DNA from: Phaeosaccion multiseriatum
Taxonomy: Eukaryota; Ochrophyta, other classes
Direction: 5' to 3'
NCBI GenBank assembly: GCA_965112735.1
Contig: OZ218962.1
Span: 2,976,001 to 3,040,000 of the forward strand
DNA: 64,000 nucleotides
The notes under the pieces are model-generated. The model was not told the DNA's origin, did no database searches, and saw nothing but the letters and a program-made list of their open reading frames with translations. Positions 44,301-52,018 of the stretch are shown piece by piece. The position numbers and the translations under genes were made by a program. Each line of letters opens with the position of its first letter. Position 1 is the first letter of the stretch.

Positions 44301-46081
44301 GGGGGCCTCCGCTCCTTAGAGCTTGTCTGAGGAGGGGCATATAGAAGTGCGAGTTGGTAGGCGGGAGCGCCGCGTCGCGCTGGTGGCGTATGGTGTTGCT
44401 CCATGTCGTTGGTGCGTGTCCATGCGTGTCTGTTTCGAGTGATGCTGTCTCTTCCTCGTGCGTCGTGGGGGGTGGTCGTACGAGGTCGGCGATGGCCTCG
44501 GCCGTGTTGTGGTGGGTCAGTTCCGTCGCGGTGAGGTTTAGGCTTGCGAACTCAGCGCTGATGCGTCGGCTGGCGGATGCTGGCGCTTGTTCGTTGAAGA
44601 AGAGGTTCGGGTGTTGCCGTATGGGGGTCGTGGCTGTGAGGTGGGTGTCTTCGTATTCGTCTTGGAGGATGGAGACGATTTGCTCTGTGATCCCGTGTGC
44701 GTTTCTGTGAGTTGACGCGTTGGTGGTTTGGGCTGGATCTGAGGCTCGGAAAGTGGCGGTTGGCCTTTCCGGGCTGCGTGCTCGGGGGGTCCTGCTTCGT
44801 CCCCTTGGCCTCGTGGTTGGCTGCATGGGTGCTGGGCTGGTCGCTGTGGGGGGTGGTGCTGTTGTAGGGCCTGTTGTCTCGCTGGCGGGCGTGGTAGATC
44901 TCCTGGCGGCTGGTGCTGTTTGTTGCCGTGTCGTTGAGATCGGTTGTGGTTGCTGCTGCTGGGGGTGGGCTTCCGCTGCTGTTGCTGTGGGTTCCGTGAG
45001 TGCTGGTGGGAGCTGTGGGTCCTGCGGGAGGGTGTTGCGGGGTGCTGCGGCCGCTGGTGGAGCCGTGATGGGGGTGGGCACGCCTTCCCGTGCTGGTGTT
45101 TGGCGAATTGCTGCTGCCGCTGCCCGTCTCTCCCTTCTTTCGAGCCGCTGCTGATCGCGGCTCATAGGTGGCTCCTGCTGGGTTGCTGTGAGGTTTGCTG
45201 GTGTCTCCTGGGCTCCGGGGGGCCGCGTGGCCCCCCTGTCGTCCCCTTCCATGGTGGCCCTGTCTTAAGCAGAAAAAAAGAGTGGGTGTGACAAGCAGTC
45301 GAAGCAGGGAGGATTGTGTGCGTCTCATGGAGCTGTGAGGAAGAGGTGCTCTGTCGAAGGGTGTGAAAAGCGGTCGAGGCAGGGAGGATTATTTATTTCG
45401 CATGGAGCTGTGAGGAAGAGGTGTAGTGAAGGGGGCTGCAACAAGTACCCTCAGCGTGGTTTAGGTGGGATGTGCATCAGACACGCTCGAATGAAACGAG
45501 AGAGAGGAGAGCAGCAGGAGGGGGGGCTTCAGTGTGCGCCTGGATCTAAGCGACGAGCTGCAACCGACATCCGTGGGAGAGAAGGGAAGAGGGCAAGACT
45601 TCCAACCAAGGAAGAAGACAATGAAGAGAACGACAGGAAGGAGGAGAGTGGGGAAGGATTGATTGCGAGGCTGGGGCTCCATGTCGGGGACGAGGTTCAG
45701 CTGCCCGCTGGTCTGTGGAGGGAGCTGGAGGGTGGTGGGGCTGAGGCTGCCGCGGTGTGCTTGGGCCATCGAGACACAGAGCTGTCGAATGGCGTGGTGG
45801 TGACTGTGGGCCGGAGGAGGGTGAGGCTACTGCCCTACTGTGCGGTCCGCACCAAGAGGAAGGGGGCCAGCGTGGAGAGCATTGTTGGAGGCTTTGTGTC
45901 TGCCTACCACCGCTATCGCTCAGGTGGAGGGGGTGATGATGCTGATGACGAGAAGCGAGAGGAGGAGTGGGCGGTGCTGGAGGAGAGCATGGTGACGGCG
46001 AGTGAGAGAAAGAAGCGCGGGCGGAAGGCGCTGCGAGCGTGCGTGCGTGTGGAGGGCCCAAGGTCGGGTCTTGAGCTGTGA
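38360..46081 (+). CDS. CVEGC zinc-repeat protein, copy 1, interrupted by an antisense retrotransposon
   Basis: The 5' part (38360-38593) encodes MTKAVAGGAATAG, then 25-residue units of the form VEGCQKYSQQGGLCTSHGG (C-x4-C-x9-C-x2-H). The 3' part (45299-46081) continues QGGLCASHGAVRKRCSVEGC, then CSEGGCNKYPQRGLGGMC. It ends in a domain of about 180 residues (LIARLGLHVGDEVQLPAGLW, GRRRVRLLPYCAVRTKRKG) that I do not recognise. If GAG|GTAAGT at 38594 is joined to AAGCAG|TC at 45298, the reading frame is kept across the 6.7-kb element. Such Cys/His repeats occur in oomycete and algal proteins often mislabelled WRKY-like; zinc and nucleic-acid binding are likely but unproven. The start could also be MPGVCKVEGC at 38444. 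Whether transcripts are spliced is unknown. Confidence 0.65.
38876..44038 (-). CDS. Retrotransposon ORF2: zinc finger, two RING-like domains, reverse transcriptase, REL endonuclease
   Basis: About 1,720 codons open, the first being GTG; the first in-frame ATG is near codon 99, after the zinc finger. Expression by -1 frameshifting from ORF1 is therefore likely; a C/G homopolymer run at 43,985-43,994 is one candidate site. Order: C2H2-like CNFEQC with HQLSHH (about 62-89); RING-like CPVCMEPL with HNHCAL and CPYCRNPC (about 281-330); a second, CCICMSDADPP with CQHTVHPACLL and CPAQGC (about 395-462); RT with VVLHDITKAYTRVSR (A), SSGVNQGAPEGP (B), AYADDLMDQ (C, YADD near 1087) and EFNERKTVYL (D). 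Last come the knuckle CLGTGCARTASTTHATIC and the nuclease core RMDLTYPAG with NLLCDITVTNP (about 1555-1585). The frame is intact, so the element may be active. Confidence 0.85.
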   Translation of the reverse strand: MVGAGASPRLTHEAGPPGNRTRTANTPTQSDTTTPQTDDTHNNTTAYRRNIDNNYIATGVLCNFEQCNDTFVTVGRSRDRLNRHQLSHHPNRGREWERWMREHHPQAASILWYRANGPQSGLQNRTYQLRDCIRGCGNLAHRNSGRSLLRSFPQAGLRQPICHTCIRAYEAAHLPASSTIPPRARSMPPPTRAGGTDTTREHDPEGEGRGERAGHRGGGRGDRDGRVVAGGGEGENSRGGGERPALAREAAAEGGEGQAEGGGDEAEGGGDPTNNEELPNCPVCMEPLTGQAQVAMHEDEHHVHNHCALGVMSTYPNRNDHLCPYCRNPCYRHTIEQAITAQGGRAMGRARDRLARERRESHQQHAQASQGRRRQSQPPPTTRHTPPPQPTAPPAPICCICMSDADPPFIAPTTEWPVRTRRCQHTVHPACLLHHLNDQATLRRANQQPVIPPGNLPCPAQGCMAGYQAQRAIPALRTILTQGNAASAYQGPLNDLENAYLGPDPNEDPSRTATPQHTTATARLNPYQPTTPTGRGGGRGHAEGGGGGGGGAIAAAPSGVEGRRGGRGRGEGNGQGAAAERGPQRERAGGDSTRTQGTTAAAARRGGGGRSRGQGGSGGDGGDGEGPANDDTPEEGWPMQHPNILRLGALDPQGTILSTLVFETVAQCNPRHVSLIISLQQRALNNWNRALRAHKNGPTDATLHTLLAWDVFHHLLPAMLFSKDGAYSRQQRIQMVLDLDIAPLAQAAIATAHARRPPPPAQAQTEERRRETCAHLLTKPGGLHKAAARLSTKSRDGHLPPTHETFRRLQQAHVDESLEEINTAATAAREYARTQVQEHPENGNDVTREEISTAMLLTYRRVNYWKGQGADGRRASHVKYPPDSPQEYAIVEALTDTYELLRTGDTPLPPQLAKRWFSTSAAALGEKARPVTSPNLYRSLVESCHMKLIADRVGPELRSAGQLAVAVRGGGETHAAAAQLAHDAGKTVVLHDITKAYTRVSRARGVLASGALPTIDPAGINYAIASLSHASAHNALTPDGTQTIHQSSGVNQGAPEGPLMFAAAIHPVLKVQNTADTAANRPTISAYADDLMDQLEPDAPLQTYAPRHAHLQAQFRGLGLEFNERKTVYLMGKGKQPTQADRDHAQRQGATLATEGTVVAGIPVGTEEYIEEYLRNILGQEDPRGYLQLAKHCSEWDNTQAATLVLLQCLPARLTHLARAIDPSIFRRALGSRADRTNRATLAHIMRLPDAPPLEQAADAQEEPWTETQRLQMHTARRFGGLGLTSLHDIAPAAYLGNKMLTLPPLLSRTARRDGSQESALPDQLFTNGALKSVADSVNLLHEEGVPEAPLIQAVGQAQFDEARSRVLEPPDHQAQDTARRNVRRTHQAGRQPTHGVQKALTTFIHKRRHEELTQSIATIDVTPAEAQRGEETQEMATARLHSQRGRGAMAFLGALPHGHNTMAPAEWTMALRRNLGVNTPYADPPPPCLGTGCARTASTTHATICPRTGLHNHTHHLLVKAFGRMMHSVGIGGARVEDQTCFDGPTGTRAGRDLRMDLTYPAGSFPGADAPLRRNLLCDITVTNPTAPTHVGRASTTPGHAAAAAEERKRIHYLGSFLPGTSTLKCIAIETYGRLGHQTAELIEAMAIHKASRGLGPAAAAATGPIKGLLRQQLSLALQRALSQREIRYGTLLRATMTQHEAAETLDWGLMGAIDGAAA
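43780..45252 (-). CDS. Retrotransposon ORF1, proline/threonine-rich
   Basis: 490 residues from an ATG in an excellent initiation context 31 bp inside the element. The N-terminal 200 residues are low complexity (Pro, Thr, Ala, Gln, with RGRSRTPRARSPER). The middle is more ordered (HGITEQIVSILQDEYEDT, ISAEFASLNLTATELTHH). The C-terminal part (GWQQIVEAYAHTLAGQEI, VLPDVQAIVERYGHAL) is helical. No known domain is recognised. It overlaps ORF2 by about 259 bp in a different frame, with ORF2 in the -1 phase relative to ORF1. A role in RNA binding or particle formation would be expected, by analogy only. Confidence 0.7.
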   Translation of the reverse strand: MEGDDRGATRPPGAQETPANLTATQQEPPMSRDQQRLERRERRAAAAAIRQTPAREGVPTPITAPPAAAAPRNTLPQDPQLPPALTEPTATAAEAHPQQQQPQPISTTRQQTAPAARRSTTPASETTGPTTAPPPTATSPAPMQPTTRPRGRSRTPRARSPERPTATFRASDPAQTTNASTHRNAHGITEQIVSILQDEYEDTHLTATTPIRQHPNLFFNEQAPASASRRISAEFASLNLTATELTHHNTAEAIADLVRPPPTTHEEETASLETDTHGHAPTTWSNTIRHQRDAALPPTNSHFYMPLLRQALRSGGPPTTPGRPHGGGDYPLGWQQIVEAYAHTLAGQEITSNELVNDYITASRQEELIAVLPDVQAIVERYGHALRDHTNNTTTSPFANTMATPWWAPGQALALRTRQAPRGTAPGPPTPPPKVTQPRHRRTTPTTTPQRTAGTLTTTTSPRESSATSNSAMTPSSRSAGPETASTGTS

Positions 46082-46742
46082 AGACCCGATGACGAGAAGT
46101 GGTGCTCTGTCATTCAGTATCTAATAGATTGTCTGCTGGAAGCAGATGCACTGATGCAGTGTATGGAGAGTGGACAGGGGGTGGGAAGGGACAGAGGGGG
46201 GTAACATGGAGGAGGGGCTGGCTTGGGCGAATGAGCACTCGGCAACCATCAAGGCACGGAGGTGGCCAAAGCCTGCGCTCCGACGATTGATCGAAGTATA
46301 CGTCAAAGAAGGAAGGCAGGTCTAGACTGACACTTCAGAAGGAGTTTGACACCTCAAGATTGATCGAAGTATACGTCAAAGAAGGAAGGCAGGTCTAGTG
46401 TGAGTCCCTCATCATGAGGTTAGAAAGCACACAGAGCCTCCTCCCATGTCTGTGGAACCGGTCCTGGAACCTGCTCCTTCCTTACCACCGTAGAGGCAAC
46501 AGCGGGGATGAAGGCCAACAGGGTGGTTACGCCTCAAGGTAGGCAGCAGCAGCCATTGAGGCTCGACCAAGGCCTTTAGCCTGGATGTGTTCCCCTGTGA
46601 CTGAGAGGAGCCTGACTCCTAACTCAAGATCTTATCTCTGGCCGGCGGGAGCGAGATTGAGAGAGTATAAAATCGAAGAGAATGGTCGCCCGTATGCCTC
46701 TAATTCATTGACTTTCTGTACGGAGAGGGGGACCTCGGACCT
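46082..46742. other. Intergenic with a 41-bp direct repeat
   Basis: 46,285-46,325 and 46,358-46,398 are identical (starting GATTGATCGAAGTATACGTC), spaced 73 bp apart. The block homologous to copy 1's upstream region (from 38,034) starts near 46,689 at CCCGTATGCCTCTAATT. Confidence 0.7.
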
Positions 46743-47180
46743 CCGCCCCCTGCAAGGAAAAGAGTAGAACAGATCGACCCATCGGCAGTAGCAGCAGCAG
46801 TACCATCAGCAGCGGGAGCAGCAACTTCACCCCGCCCCCCGAAGCAAGGAGTAGAACACATCCACCCATCGGGGCGCCATCAGCAGCGGCAGCAGCAACT
46901 TCACCCCCCCCCCCCCCCCTGCAAGGAAAAGAGTAGAACACATCGACCCATCGGAAGTAGCAGCAGCGGTACCATCAGCAGCGGGAACAGCAACTCCCCC
47001 CCCCCCCCCCCCGAAGCAAGGAGTAGAACACATCGACCCATCGGCAGTAGCAGCAGCGGTACCATCAGCAGCGGGAGCAGCAACTTCACCCCCCCTTCCC
47101 CCCACCCCCCGAAGCAAGGAGTAGAACACATCGACCCATCGGCAGCAGCAGCAGCGGCACCATCAGCAGCGGCAGCAGCA
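46743..47180. repeat. Minisatellite of about 85-90 bp, five copies, upstream of zinc-repeat copy 2
   Basis: Units contain GAAGCAAGGAGTAGAACACA, TCGACCCATCGGCAGTAG and GGGAGCAGCAACTTCACCCC. Copy 1 has only one degenerate unit near 38,093-38,125, so the array expanded in copy 2. Confidence 0.85.
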
Positions 47181-47433
47181 ACGTCATCAACGTAGTTATA
47201 ATTCACTCTTTTCCCCTCTTTAAGCCACTTCTCTAGGGGCTTCCCTTTAGCCCAATAAGGAGAGACAGCCGACGGCATTTTCAGCAGCAGGCAGCAGCAG
47301 CAGCAGCAGCAAGGCGTGCAAAGGGCAGACGTCGCCACTGTCTACAAAGAGAGGCTTCCCGTTAACTCAAGTCAAGAGGAGAAACGAGAGAGTGTTACCT
47401 TACCGAGCTTGACTCCCAACGGAAGTAGCAGCA

Positions 47434-49694
47434 GTGACAAAAGCAGTGGCAGGAGGAGCAGCAACAGCAAGGCGTTCGAGTATTTCAAAGACACCACTGG
47501 AGCCTTGGAGGGAAGCTATGCCAAGAGTGTGTAAAGTTGAGGGGTGTCAAAAGCAGTCGGTTCAGGGAGGGTTGTGTGTGTCCCATGGAGCTCAAGTGAA
47601 GAGGTGCTCTGTCGAGGGGTGTCAAAAGTATTCGAAGCAGGGAGGATTGTGTACGTCTCATGGAGCCGTGACCAAGAGGTGCTCTGTCGAGGGGTGTCAA
47701 ACGCAGTCGAAGCAGGGAGGATTGTGTGTGTCCCATGGAGCTGTGACCAAGAGGTGTTCTATCGAGGGGTGTGACATGTATATTAGAGCTTATGGGCTCA
47801 GTATTGGAGCGCTCGAGGTAAGTTGTAACCATGTGTAGATGCGTGTATGTGTGGTATTGATGGAGCGTGATGTGGAGGGGAAGAGGATGGTAAGGGTGGT
47901 AGAGTAGAGGATAATGGGGAATGGGAAGGGAGTGAGGGGGGGAGGAGGGGATGAAGGGGTGTGGGAAGGAGTGAGGTGGTGGAGGTGATATGTGAACTAT
48001 CCTACTGTGGGTGGTGCGGGTGACAAGGCGTGACTAACTGTGGTTGCTATGCTGTGTGCTGATGGTCTCGCTGTCTGCTGGCTGGTGTACTCCTGCTCCT
48101 CAGGCGGCCGCTCCGTCGATGGCTCCCATGAGCCCCCAGTCGAGGGTTTCTGCTGCTTCGTGCTGCGTCATCGTGGCTCGAAGGAGGGTGCCATACCTGA
48201 TCTCCCGCTGTGAGAGGGCGCGTTGAAGGGCGAGGGACAGTTGTTGGCGCAGGAGGCCCTTGATGGGGCCCGTGGCTGCCGCCGCTGCGGGGCCGAGCCC
48301 TGTGACAAGCAGTCTAGGCAGGGAGGATTGTGTGCGTCTCATGGAGCCGTGACCAAGAGGTGTTCTGTCGAGGGGTGTCAAAAGAGGCGTGTCCAGGGAG
48401 GATTGTGTACGTCTCATGGAGCCGTAGTCAAGAGGTGTTCTGTCGAGGGGTGTCAAAAGAGGCGTGTCCAGGGAGGATTATGTACGTCTCATGGAGCTGT
48501 GAGGAAGAGGTGTTCTGTCGAGGGGTGTCAAAAGCACTCGGTTCAGGGAGGGTTGTGTGTGTCCCATGGAGCTCAAGTGAAGAGGTGTTCTGTCGAGGGG
48601 TGTCAAAAGCAGTCGAAGCAGGGAGGATTATGTGCGTCTCATGGAGCTGTGACCATGAGGTGTTCTGTCGAGGGGTGTCAAAAGCAGTCGAGGCGGGAGG
48701 ATTGTGTGCGTCTCATGGAGCTGTGACCAAGAAGTGTTCTGTCGAGGGGTGTCAAAAGCAGTCGCAGCAGGGAGGATTGTGTGCGTCTCATGGAGCTGTG
48801 ACCAAGAGGTGCTCTGTCGAGGGGTGTCAAAAGCAGTCGAAGCAGGGAGGATTGTGTGCGTCTCATGGGGCTCAACTCAAGAGGTGTTCTGTCGAGGGGT
48901 GTCAAAAGCAGTCGAGGCAGGGAGGATTGTGTGCGTCTCATGGGGCTCAACTCAAGAGGTGTTCTGTCGAGGGGTGTCAAAAGCAGTCGAGGCAGGGAGG
49001 ATTATGCACAGCCCATGGAGCTGTGAGGAAGAGGTGTAGCGAAGGGGGCTGCAACAAACACCCTCAGCATGGCTTAGGTGGGATGTGCATCAGACATGCA
49101 CGAATGAAACGAGAGAGAGCAGAGCAGCAGGAGGGGGGGCTTCAGTGTGCGCCTGGATCTAAGCGACGAGCTGCAACCGACATCCGTGGGAGAGAAGGGA
49201 AGAGGGCAAGACTTCCAACCAAGGAAGAAGACAACGAAGAGAACGACAGGGAGGAGGACAGTGGGGAAGGATTGATTGCGAGGCTGGGGCTCCATGTCGG
49301 GGACGAGGTTCAGCTGCCCGCTGGTCTGTGGCGGGAGCTGGAGGGTGGTGGGGCTGAGGCTGCCGCGGTGTGCTTGGGCCATCGAGACACAGAGCTGTCG
49401 AATGGCGTGGTGGTGACTGTGGGCCGGAGGAGGGTGAGGCTACTTCCCTACTGTGCGGTTCGCACCAAGAGGAAGGGGGCCAGCGTGGAGAGCATTGTTG
49501 GAGACTTTGTGTCCGCCTACCACCGGTACCGCTCAGGTGGAGGGGGTGATGATGCTGACGATGAGCAGCAGGAGGAGGAGTGGGCGGTGCTGGAGGAGAG
49601 CATGGTGACGGCGAGTGAGAGAAAGAAGCGCGGGCGGAAGGCGCTGCGAGCGTGCGTACGTGTGGAGGGCCCAAGCTCGGGGCTTGAGCTGTAG
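47434..49694 (+). pseudogene. CVEGC zinc-repeat gene, copy 2, with a truncated element and a 1-bp frameshift
   Basis: Tandem paralogue of 38360-46081. The 5' part (47434-47817) has three full units plus the shared MYIRAYGLSIGALE end. The element remnant would be removed by GAG|GTAAGT (47818) and AAGCAG|TC (ending 48312), a 495-bp intron that keeps frame. About ten more 75-bp units follow, then the same C-terminal domain, ending GLEL and TAG. At 48,694/48,695 the sequence AGGCGGGAGG lacks one A relative to AGGCAGGGAGG elsewhere, shifting the frame between the 6th and 7th downstream units. This could be a real disabling change or a sequence error in a repeat. The domain is about 4 percent diverged from copy 1 at the DNA level. 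Confidence 0.7.
47777..48300 (-). mobile_element. 5'-truncated copy of the retrotransposon in zinc-repeat copy 2
   Basis: Matches 38,553-39,076, the 3' end of the full element, with two substitutions in 524 bp. It is inserted after the same base of the host repeat as in copy 1. Flanks are TGTGACA on the left (47770-47776) and TGTGACA on the right (48301-48307). It retains only the last codons of ORF2 and the 3' UTR. 5' truncation plus a short target duplication is the usual signature of target-primed reverse transcription. Confidence 0.8.
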
Positions 49695-50100
49695 ATACCC
49701 TGATGAGGCATGACCCCACCCACCCTGTGCTGTCCCCGCTCCATACAGTGAGTCGCCCTCACGGGCGGGACAACCTTGCCACCCTACCTGACCATCTTAA
49801 CTGTAACTACCTCCCTACTTTATTAATTAAGACCTGCAGACATATTTTTGTTTCCAAAGAAAGAACACATGTACTGGGAACTAGCAGTTGAGTGGCACTT
49901 TTGACGCCAAAAGAAAAAGATTTGACGCCATTTGACTTTACCTCTGAACACGTCTGACCACGTCACGTCTGACCCCCCCATCCGACCTACTTTGACCCCC
50001 TGCACCGTATGTTTGTAGCCCCGCATCTACCCTCTCACTCGGGGAGTGACGCCTGCTGCTGCTGTTTGGCTCGAAATCCTGCTGATGCCAAGTCCTCACC
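49695..50100. other. Intergenic, no gene seen
   Basis: Lower GC than its surroundings, with GACGCCA and TCTGACC short repeats. It ends in CTCACC, the left target duplication of the MITE. Confidence 0.5.
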
Positions 50101-50490
50101 TCGGCCCCATGCACGCCTAGCGGCCTAGGCCTATTTGGGGAAATTGCCCGGCCTAGCGAGGGCCGTAGGCCCTCGGCCTATTTATATGCCGCCGCCTAGG
50201 GCAGACGCCAGCCAACTAGGCGGACGGTGGGAGTGCCCAGAGTGCAAAGAGTAGTCAGTTTCATTGCATGGGATTGGAAGTGAGGAGTAGACTTGGTTCG
50301 TGTTGTCTCTTCCGCCTCGCTGGCCCTACGAGGAGTGCAGACCTACAGGTGTGCTGCTACCCACTGGCTGGGCGGCACCACGCACGCGCCCACGGTCACT
50401 GGGAGGCGGCCTAGAGGCGGGCTATATAGGCCGCCTAGGACTGAAAAGTTAGCGGCCTAGAGCAAAACCGCTAGGCGTGCATGGGGCCGA
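50101..50490. mobile_element. 390-bp MITE with perfect 23-bp terminal inverted repeats
   Basis: The left end 50101-50123 (TCGGCCCCATGCACGCCTAG plus three bases) is the exact reverse complement of 50468-50490. CTCACC flanks both sides (50095-50100 and 50491-50496), a 6-bp target-site duplication. The interior is rich in GGCCTAG/CTAGGCC sub-repeats that can fold on themselves and holds no ORF. It is a non-autonomous DNA transposon; the 6-bp duplication does not by itself fix a superfamily. Confidence 0.9.
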
Positions 50491-50558
50491 CTCACCGCTG
50501 CTGCGCTGCTGCTCTTCTCGCCACAGGAAAGTCTTCCTGTAGCTACTATTTTTTCTTG

Positions 50559-50595
<37 letters not shown>

Positions 50596-50639
50596 GCTCT
50601 CTCTGTGCGACCTCCCCTCCACGTCTCAGCCTCTCGCTG

Positions 50640-51690
50640 TCACACGAGACCAACACTGGGTCCCTCGGGTAGGTCTACAGGCGGCGGGAAGTCTCTCCCA
50701 TCCTTCAGCTCCGTCAGGCCAGCAGGGAGGCTCTCCAAACGGCAGGTATATCCTCATCCATCACCACATCCTCCACAACACAAGGAAGGATCGGGTGCTG
50801 ATGGTAGTCCGAGTTCTGGTCAAATTTGATCTTCTTGAGCGAGTCAGGCAGCTCCAGACGGAGGATAAAATCCCAACCCATCACCACCTCCTCCACACAG
50901 AAAGGAAGGTCCACGTGTTGATTGAAGTGCAGGCAAAATCGAACCTTCTTGAGCGAGGCAGGCAGCTCCAGAGGGGGGTTAAACTCACGCCCCCAATACC
51001 ACCTCCTCCGCACCACAAGGAAGGACCACCACGTGCTGAATAAAGCTCCCCACAAATGCCATCTCCCTTAGCGAGGCAGGCAGCTCCAGTGAGAAGTTAA
51101 ACTCACGCCCCATCACCACCTCCTCCACACCACAAGGAAGGTCCACGTGCTCATTGAAGTGCAGGCCAAATCGGACCTTCTTCAGCGAGGCAGGCAGCTC
51201 CAGTGAGAGGTTAAACTCACGCCCCATCTGCACCTCCTCCGCACCACAAGGAAGGGCCACGTGCTGATTGAAGAGCTTGCGAAATTTTGATCTTCTTCAG
51301 TGAGGCAGGCAGGTCCAGGGGGAGGTTGAACATATTCCCCATCACCACCTCCTCCACCCCACAAGGAAGGGTCACGTGCTGGTCGAGTTGAGATCCCTGC
51401 CAAATCTGACCTTCTTCAGGAAGGCAGGAAGGACCAGAGGACTAAACGCATCCCCCGTCTCCAGCTCCTCGATTGCGCTTGGTAGACACTCGCCGGCATG
51501 ATTGACAAAGTGGGAGAAGCCTTGGCCTCGTCCTCCGCATCTTGCCTGGCCCTTAGGCCAAGCTCCACCGCCGTCACGCGAAAGAAGCCTCTGCAATCAT
51601 CGCCTGCCTGCTGTTCCTTCTCCTCCTCCTCCTCTGTAGCACCCGAAGGTGAAGGGGGAAATGCAGCATTGACTCAGAGAGAAAAGGGGG
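50640..51690 (-). pseudogene. Degenerate FNIP-repeat gene
   Basis: Reads antiparallel to genes A and B. It keeps the head fragment (GATEEEEEKEQQAGDD, CRGFFRVTAVELGL) and about ten FNIP units (FNLSLELPASLKKVRFG, FNQHVDLPFCVEEVVMG), then the LESLPAGLTELKDG and VDLPEG tail. Relative to genes A and B about 70 bp are missing after GLRARQDAEDEAKAS, and several small indels break the frame among the units. The 5' flank shares GAGCACCAACACCCC with the promoters of A and B, so this is a whole-gene duplicate that decayed, not a retrocopy. Confidence 0.8.
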
Positions 51691-51754
51691 AGGGGGGGTT
51701 GTGAGTATTGCGACGATCTGGGGGTGTTGGTGCTCCTCCTCCTCGCCCCCTCGA

Positions 51755-51801
51755 CATTACTTTTAGACAACCATAGATGGCACTTAAGGGTGTAATTACA
51801 A
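51755..51801 (-). mobile_element. Micro-insertion of 47 bp flanked by 9-bp direct repeats
   Basis: CCCCCTCGA occurs at 51746-51754 and 51802-51810, directly flanking the insert. 38 bp of the insert (51757-51794) are the exact reverse complement of 54585-54622. The element has no coding capacity. It lies just upstream of the FNIP pseudogene. Confidence 0.7.
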
Positions 51802-52018
51802 CCCCCTCGAACTTCGCCTCTAGAGGGTGCATTAATTCCTCCCCGAACTCCACTGCAGAAAGCTTGCGGCCACTCCATAAAGAATTGTCTAGAGGGGGCA
51901 CAAATCCCTCGGCTTTTGGCACCCGAAGGGAGAAGAAGGAGAGGCGTGGAGGGAAAAGGAAAAGTTTGGGGGGTAGGGCCAAGAAGAAGAATCAGTAGTG
52001 TGCACGGGGGAAGCAACC

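Larger units (their letters stand above)
38553..45283 (-). mobile_element. Full-length non-LTR retrotransposon (REL-endonuclease type) inside the zinc-repeat gene
   Basis: 6,731 bp, antisense to the host gene. Flanks are GGGTGTGAAA on the left (38543-38552; GGGTGTGACA in copy 2) and GGGTGTGACA on the right (45284-45293), a 10-bp target-site duplication. The 5' end carries a 31-bp leader and GCCACCATGG at the ORF1 start. The 3' end has no poly(A), ending CTCTAATATACA. Two overlapping ORFs follow. RT motifs, a Cys/His knuckle and a C-terminal restriction-like endonuclease place it with the early-branching site-specific clades (R2, CRE, NeSL and relatives) rather than with AP-endonuclease elements. 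Confidence 0.85.

Noticed and set aside
38594-45298. Group II intron or retron reading of the RT
   Set aside because: No ribozyme domain V or X/maturase motifs; ORF order, zinc knuckle, REL-type nuclease and target duplication fit a non-LTR element.
47316-47534. Upstream ORF of zinc-repeat copy 2 as an alternative first exon
   Set aside because: Copy 1 lacks the 5-bp TTACC present here, so the frame is not conserved between paralogues.
47777-48300. Copy 2 element as a simple internal deletion of a duplicated full-length insertion
   Set aside because: Not fully excluded. The break would have to fall exactly at the element/target junction, and element divergence is about ten times lower than host divergence, so I prefer independent insertion or gene conversion.
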